The notes under the pieces: model-generated
Database searches by the model: none
Told to the model about the DNA's origin: nothing
The model's input: only the letters and a program-made list of their open reading frames with translations
Assembly (NCBI GenBank): GCA_021186555.1
Contig: JAJKFL010000003.1
Span: forward strand, 33,468,908 to 33,532,907
Source: Reticulitermes speratus
Taxonomy: Eukaryota; Arthropoda; Insecta; Blattodea; Rhinotermitidae
Reading direction: 5' to 3'
DNA length: 64,000 nucleotides
Position numbers and translations under genes: made by a program
Shown: piece after piece, positions 59,437-64,000 of the stretch
Numbering within the stretch: position 1 is the first letter of the stretch
How the letters are laid out: each line of letters begins with the position of its first letter

Positions 59437-60852
59437 CTGAAACTTTTCTTACTGTCAGTTTGCAGCTACAAACTGACCCCCTTTTTTCCTTTTATTTTAT
59501 TGAGGCAGAGAAATGTCCCTGATTGGTGACTACAACACGCTAATCTTTGTAGAGGAATTCACTTTCATGTCCGTGAGATGTGAATCAACCATTTAAATCC
59601 CAGTGGTAAAATTATTCACCGCTGTATGTAACACTGAGAATTCCAGCAATTTCCCAAACAGTGTGCTAATGTTATTTCGTACGGTTCTGAAAATAAACAG
59701 CGATTATATCCTTAAACGTAACCTTCTGGTCTTTATGTTTGTGTACAATTTAGATGAACGCCAGTTTGCAAAGAGCTAATTTAGAATGAGGCTACAGATA
59801 TCGGTGATATGACTATACTATAAGTCGTAGATAAAAGTTTGGCATGATTCTTGCGTTGCTTGCAACCTACATTTCCGGGGCAGTCAAAGAAGAAGGCATT
59901 AAATGCCCTGAAGATGGCGGCACCAAGCCGCAGCTGTGCCAATCTACATGGCTTCACGTCCCACAAGATATGAAGCTTCATCAGTATGGCTGTGAGAACT
60001 TAAATCTCTCATCCCATATAGTAGTTGTCGAAAAACTTGGGCTCGCATTGTATTTGCATCCCAATAACCCTTCGCCCCCCCCCCCCTCCCGAAGAAAATA
60101 GATGTTTCACTGATACCTTCTTCTTGCAACCGCGCAACGAATTCGCATCTCCCATTTTAGTATTTGCTTTCAAATACAGTTTTTGTTGAGGACCTGTTGA
60201 GTATTATGCAATGTCAACAGCTTTCCAACACACGTAAATTCACACACCTTCCTGTCATTAAAATTAAGGTGCAATGCCATTACTTTTAATTCATTAAAGT
60301 CTAAATTGTTTTAAGTTATTGAATTTATGTGTTGTATTTTAGCGCTGCATAAAGAAATTTACAAGTACTGAAGTTATATTACCCTATATTTATTATTATT
60401 TTTTTGTCCTTGTCGAGTTAGAGTAATAAATCCTGCATTTAAAAGTCTTGGCGTGTCTTACACCTAATTCATTACCACAGTATTCAGTCATTATTTTGTT
60501 AATTAGGAGCCGATATTAACGTTCTCAGTTTTCGTACAGCTTTCGGAGAATCCGTAATAGAATATTTAACAAAAAAACACATAGATGGGACCAAAATATA
60601 TTGGAGTACTTTTGCTGCTGTTATTTAAATATGAAATCTATATGGCCCACTTCCGCTGTACTTCTTGACAGTGTAGCCTGCTCTGCTGTTACAGAGAGGT
60701 GCCAACTTGTGGCATGTAATATAGTTACAACGTGATTCTTCAGAGAACAAAACAAGTTTTTCCTTACTACTCTCAAAACAGGATCACGTGCAAAATTAGT
60801 CTGTCATAGTAATGAATTGCTGTAGTTAATTACGTACATGAAATGTTAGATT
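59437..60852. other. no recognised gene
   Basis: Frames at 59781-60129 on both strands have no known domain. A C12 run lies at 60075-60086. Confidence 0.3.
60075..60086 (+). repeat. C12 homopolymer
   Basis: Twelve consecutive C residues after ttcg, followed by tccc. Confidence 0.85.
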
Positions 60853-61045
60853 CTCGCGCCGGAGGCATGGATGTCTGTCTCTTGTGAGTGTTGTGTGTTG
60901 TGCAGCTAGAGGTCTCTGGGACGGGCCGATCTGTCGTCCAGGGGAGTCCTAGCGTGTGTGTGTGTGTTTGTGTGTGTGTGTCATTGAGTGTGATGAAGTG
61001 TAACAACAATCCTCTGCACCTAAGATGAGTAGGTAGAAGAGGCCG
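60853..61045 (+). mobile_element. SINE family B, 5'-truncated
   Basis: It starts just after the box B region (gcgccggaggcatggatgtc), then gtctctt, agaggtctctgggacgggcc, gtcgtccaggggagtcctag, a (tg)n expansion at 60955-60980, and gaagaggcc. The tRNA-like head is missing. Confidence 0.8.
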
Positions 61046-63901
61046 GACTGAAAATATATATTCTCTCATAAAATTCATACGTATGGAATACAGGAAGCTT
61101 GTTTTCTTAGGTTAGATAAACACTGATTTAATTCTTCAGAACATTTATGTACGTATTTATACTACGTATTTCATACGACGCTCAGAATAAACACCATTTC
61201 TCCCTCCCCAAGTAAAGTAAACGGATCGTCTTTATTACAGTGTGTGCGTGAGTGCGTCCGCTTTTATTGTGAGGTAGGAAGAGAAGTTATAAGTAGCGTT
61301 TAGACGACTTTCGTACTTCACAGATCATCTGTAACCCTAACCACTGTCGAGCCGACCGGTTGGTAACCCATGCATCTCCGATCAATTTTGCTTCGTCCTG
61401 CATTCTGTTTCTCTGTTTATACCTGTTTCAGTAATGCTGTGTTGTAATGAATGAATTATTATTTTTGCCTGGCGTATTTACAAATTTTAACAGTTAAGAC
61501 AACAGCACAGCGTTAGAGAAGGTATAGGGGACTTGAGTTTCTATTATTTGCCAGACTGCTGACTAAAATCGGTCATTACATTTATTGATGGAGGCTTTTT
61601 CGTACAAACGTTTACAAAGCTTAAGACCTAAAGCGAATTAACATACATTTCCGTAAAACCACCCTGGCTAGTGAGCGTTGCTCCGGCCCTGGATAACTTC
61701 CATGCTCAAGACTGACGTACCAGTTCGTAAGCTTCATGTCTACTCTTCCCCTCCCCCCACCTTACATTCCATATTTCTCTTCATTCTTCAAAAACCTACA
61801 CCAACGTTGTTCTACTGAAAGTTATCCCGATATTCAGAAAGAATTCTTTGTCCCTCCGCTTACTGGAAAGACATGCCTTATATTTGGTGGGAACGCAGTG
61901 CCGATGTAACAAGCACTCTAAATGTTACCCATTAAAATTTTTGATAGCGGACACAACCATAAACGTCTTTCATACGAAAGAAACCGCCAAGCAAAGGTTT
62001 GGCTGATATCCAATAGCCATAAAAAGTGTGACGTAATGAGTATGGAACCATTGTATTTTTAATTTTTTTAGGTTTGAATTACGTGCTAATTAAAATTGCT
62101 ACATACCATGAAGTAACACGTTACAGCCAATCGAAACTTGTGTGATTTATGATAGAACCAGTTTCTGTGCTTGAAGCAGACTTGTTTTTCTTGAGAGAAT
62201 TTATGCTTCTGGTTACAGAACATGGTAAGTTCCATTAAGATATATTTCGCTTCTCTTCCGTTTCTAACCGCGATAGTGTATCCCAACTCTGTCATTCCAG
62301 CAGTTTCTTCGTGTGACGTGTCCTCTCTTTCCATGCCGGTTTGAGAACAGTTACCTACGTCTTGCTTTTCTCTGCGTGCTGCATTCCTAGCTAACCCATT
62401 TAAACTCTTCGGTTTAGTTGTCTTCGAAAGACGACGTGCAAGCCCAAATCTCTGAAATAGGTGGAATATTTTTTTTTCTTTCCCCTCCCGATATATCTAC
62501 ATAAAAGATACAAGTTCGTACCAATGCTGCTATAGGCTTGCTGTGTTTTGCAAATATGTTTTTATTTTACAGTAGGTGTTGCATCTTATTAATTTAAATA
62601 TTAATGAAGCTGTCAGTAGCACAGATTATAAGGTACAGTGTCGAACGTTAGACGGATATGTGAATAGTGAATTTCCAAAGACTTGGAAGAAAGTGAGGAT
62701 GCATAATTTGAAGTATTATCCAGAAATTTGCCTGGAAGGACTGAGGAAATCCTGAGTCAGTGTAGCCAAGATTTGAAACCCGCGCTTCCCGAATACGTGG
62801 CAGTATTGCTTACCAACCTTACCATTACTTTCAGCATTATCTTGTACTGTGTAAATGAAAATCGCCTGCCTGCACGCGTAGCAAATTTCAAATTTCACCC
62901 TTTGGATTTCTTTTCGCTGTTTTTTTAAATATATATTTAAATATATACTAGTACATCCTTACCAGTCCGTTCACTCGCACCGCTCCACGTCCTGTGAGAT
63001 AAGGTCAGAAATGGATTGGACAGGATTGGGAAGGAAAGTTGTGTGGAAGAGATTTTGTTTGTAATTTAATTCAGATGCCATTAAATTAGACCTTCCAGGG
63101 ATATAAAAGTATTTTAATTATACCTGCAATTTCTGGTTGAAACACAACAGATGACAGTAGATGGTGGAGTAATCGTTACGAAATGCTAAAAGAATGTCCT
63201 GTATTAAGGGGATAAGGGCTGTTAATGACTTACATAAACCACTAAACCACTTTTGCAAATAAAATAAATGGCTCTTGACGATTAGTTGGTATGAGGTACA
63301 CATTGACTGATATAAATACGTCATACTATAAATATTACGTTTCGTGGTAATTTATTGAAGAATCAGAAGAACGCGGAAGATTAATTTGACTGCGTGAACT
63401 ATTTATACCAAGACATTAGTATGCATATGATATTGGTTCTACCGTTAAGAGAACATGTGATATTACATTTTAACGAGCGGATATGTCATTTTAATGAACG
63501 TTAATCGAATTGCCTTGTTATAAAAGTGGCGTGCATTTATTGCTTAGCACTCTCGCCTAGCGGATCACATGCAAGGTGTGTCAGTTAACAGCTCTTTCTC
63601 TGCCTCCATTAATACATATGCTGATTCCTTTCACGCACGCCGTCATTACACTGCCGCCAGTGTTAGTATGTTACGTTTTGTCTCCATGTGCTGGTCAGAT
63701 TGTCCTGACTGCATTTCCATCTTTTATGGGTTCTTCTGTATACGCATAAGCTTTTCAATTTTTGTGGAGTGCAATTGTTGATAAATTAGCATGTAATCTT
63801 GTCAGGTGCGTTGACCATTGCTCGCTGTAGTCATTAGTTCGAAACGTTTGAAAGTGAAATTGCAGGAATTAAAAGTTAGAATTTATTTACAGTCATTTAT
63901 A
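61046..63901. other. long stretch without recognised genes
   Basis: AT-rich; frames at 62086-62334, 62716-62928, 63118-63324 and 63569-63781 show no domain, SINE or MITE that I can name. Confidence 0.4.
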
Positions 63902-64000
63902 GGCCGATCCCGGTGGCTGAGCGGTCTAAAGATTACGTCTGCGGCAACTCGCTTGCTGGGATTGCGGGTTCGAATCCCACCGGGGGGCATGGTTATGTGA
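63902..64000 (+). mobile_element. SINE family B, cut by the window end
   Basis: The complete tRNA-like head: gccgatcccggtggctgagc (box A) and gggttcgaatcccaccgggg (box B). GATCCCGGT can pair with ACCGGGG-type sequence as an acceptor-like stem. The body continues beyond position 64000. Confidence 0.88.

Noticed and set aside
63903..63990. Possible functional tRNA gene
   Set aside because: It matches the family B SINE head seen at 32566 and 45231 and is followed by SINE body sequence.

Overview
This 64 kb window looks like AT-rich, repeat-laden insect intergenic or intronic DNA. I found no intact host gene and no bacterial-type gene organisation. No open frame exceeds about 220 codons, and the longest lies inside a minisatellite. 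Everything recognisable is a transposable element, a piece of one, or a tandem repeat. The decayed LINE C-terminus (YGCETWSL, LYSSPN and KSRRMR motifs), the DUF4817-like helix-turn-helix fragment, the FLYWCH/MULE transposase and the set of tRNA-headed SINEs suggest an arthropod, most plausibly a polyneopteran insect such as a cockroach or termite. That assignment is inference from remembered family resemblance, not a search.

Layout. 1-13 kb: a small hAT-like MITE (727), two hammerhead-ribozyme-like motifs in opposite orientation (1854 and 2088), a CAGT-type MITE (4874), a SINE-A piece (5981), a DUF4817-like transposase relic (7013) and a third, decayed hammerhead-like motif (11461). 13-21.4 kb: two adjacent hAT MITEs, one split by a SINE with a perfect 14-bp target duplication; a frameshifted MULE transposase with FLYWCH zinc finger (14591-15861, minus); a LINE 3' part (16111-16885, minus); a pogo-like MITE (18647); a second LINE 3' end with a graded microsatellite tail; and a ~515-bp inverted repeat with a hammerhead-like motif in each arm. 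21.4-36 kb: SINEs of five families (A-E), an 84-bp tandem array, a hAT MITE at 29572 and another at 33703 (both with perfect 8-bp target duplications), and a 33-bp tandem array. 36-64 kb: a Penelope-like/hammerhead-like relic, a 72-bp x 8 minisatellite with a 144-bp higher-order period, more SINEs (including two sharing one target site at 49.3-49.9 kb), long C and G homopolymers, further MITEs and a SINE cut by the window end.

No pathway can be read from this DNA. The elements are linked by parasitism: SINEs with pol III-type A/B boxes probably used LINE machinery, and the MITEs relied on hAT, Tc1/mariner-pogo or similar transposases encoded elsewhere. The most interesting signal is the set of hammerhead-like folds, of the kind known from Penelope-like retroelements. 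The motif at 2088-2134 keeps all core boxes plus a five-base-pair stem I.
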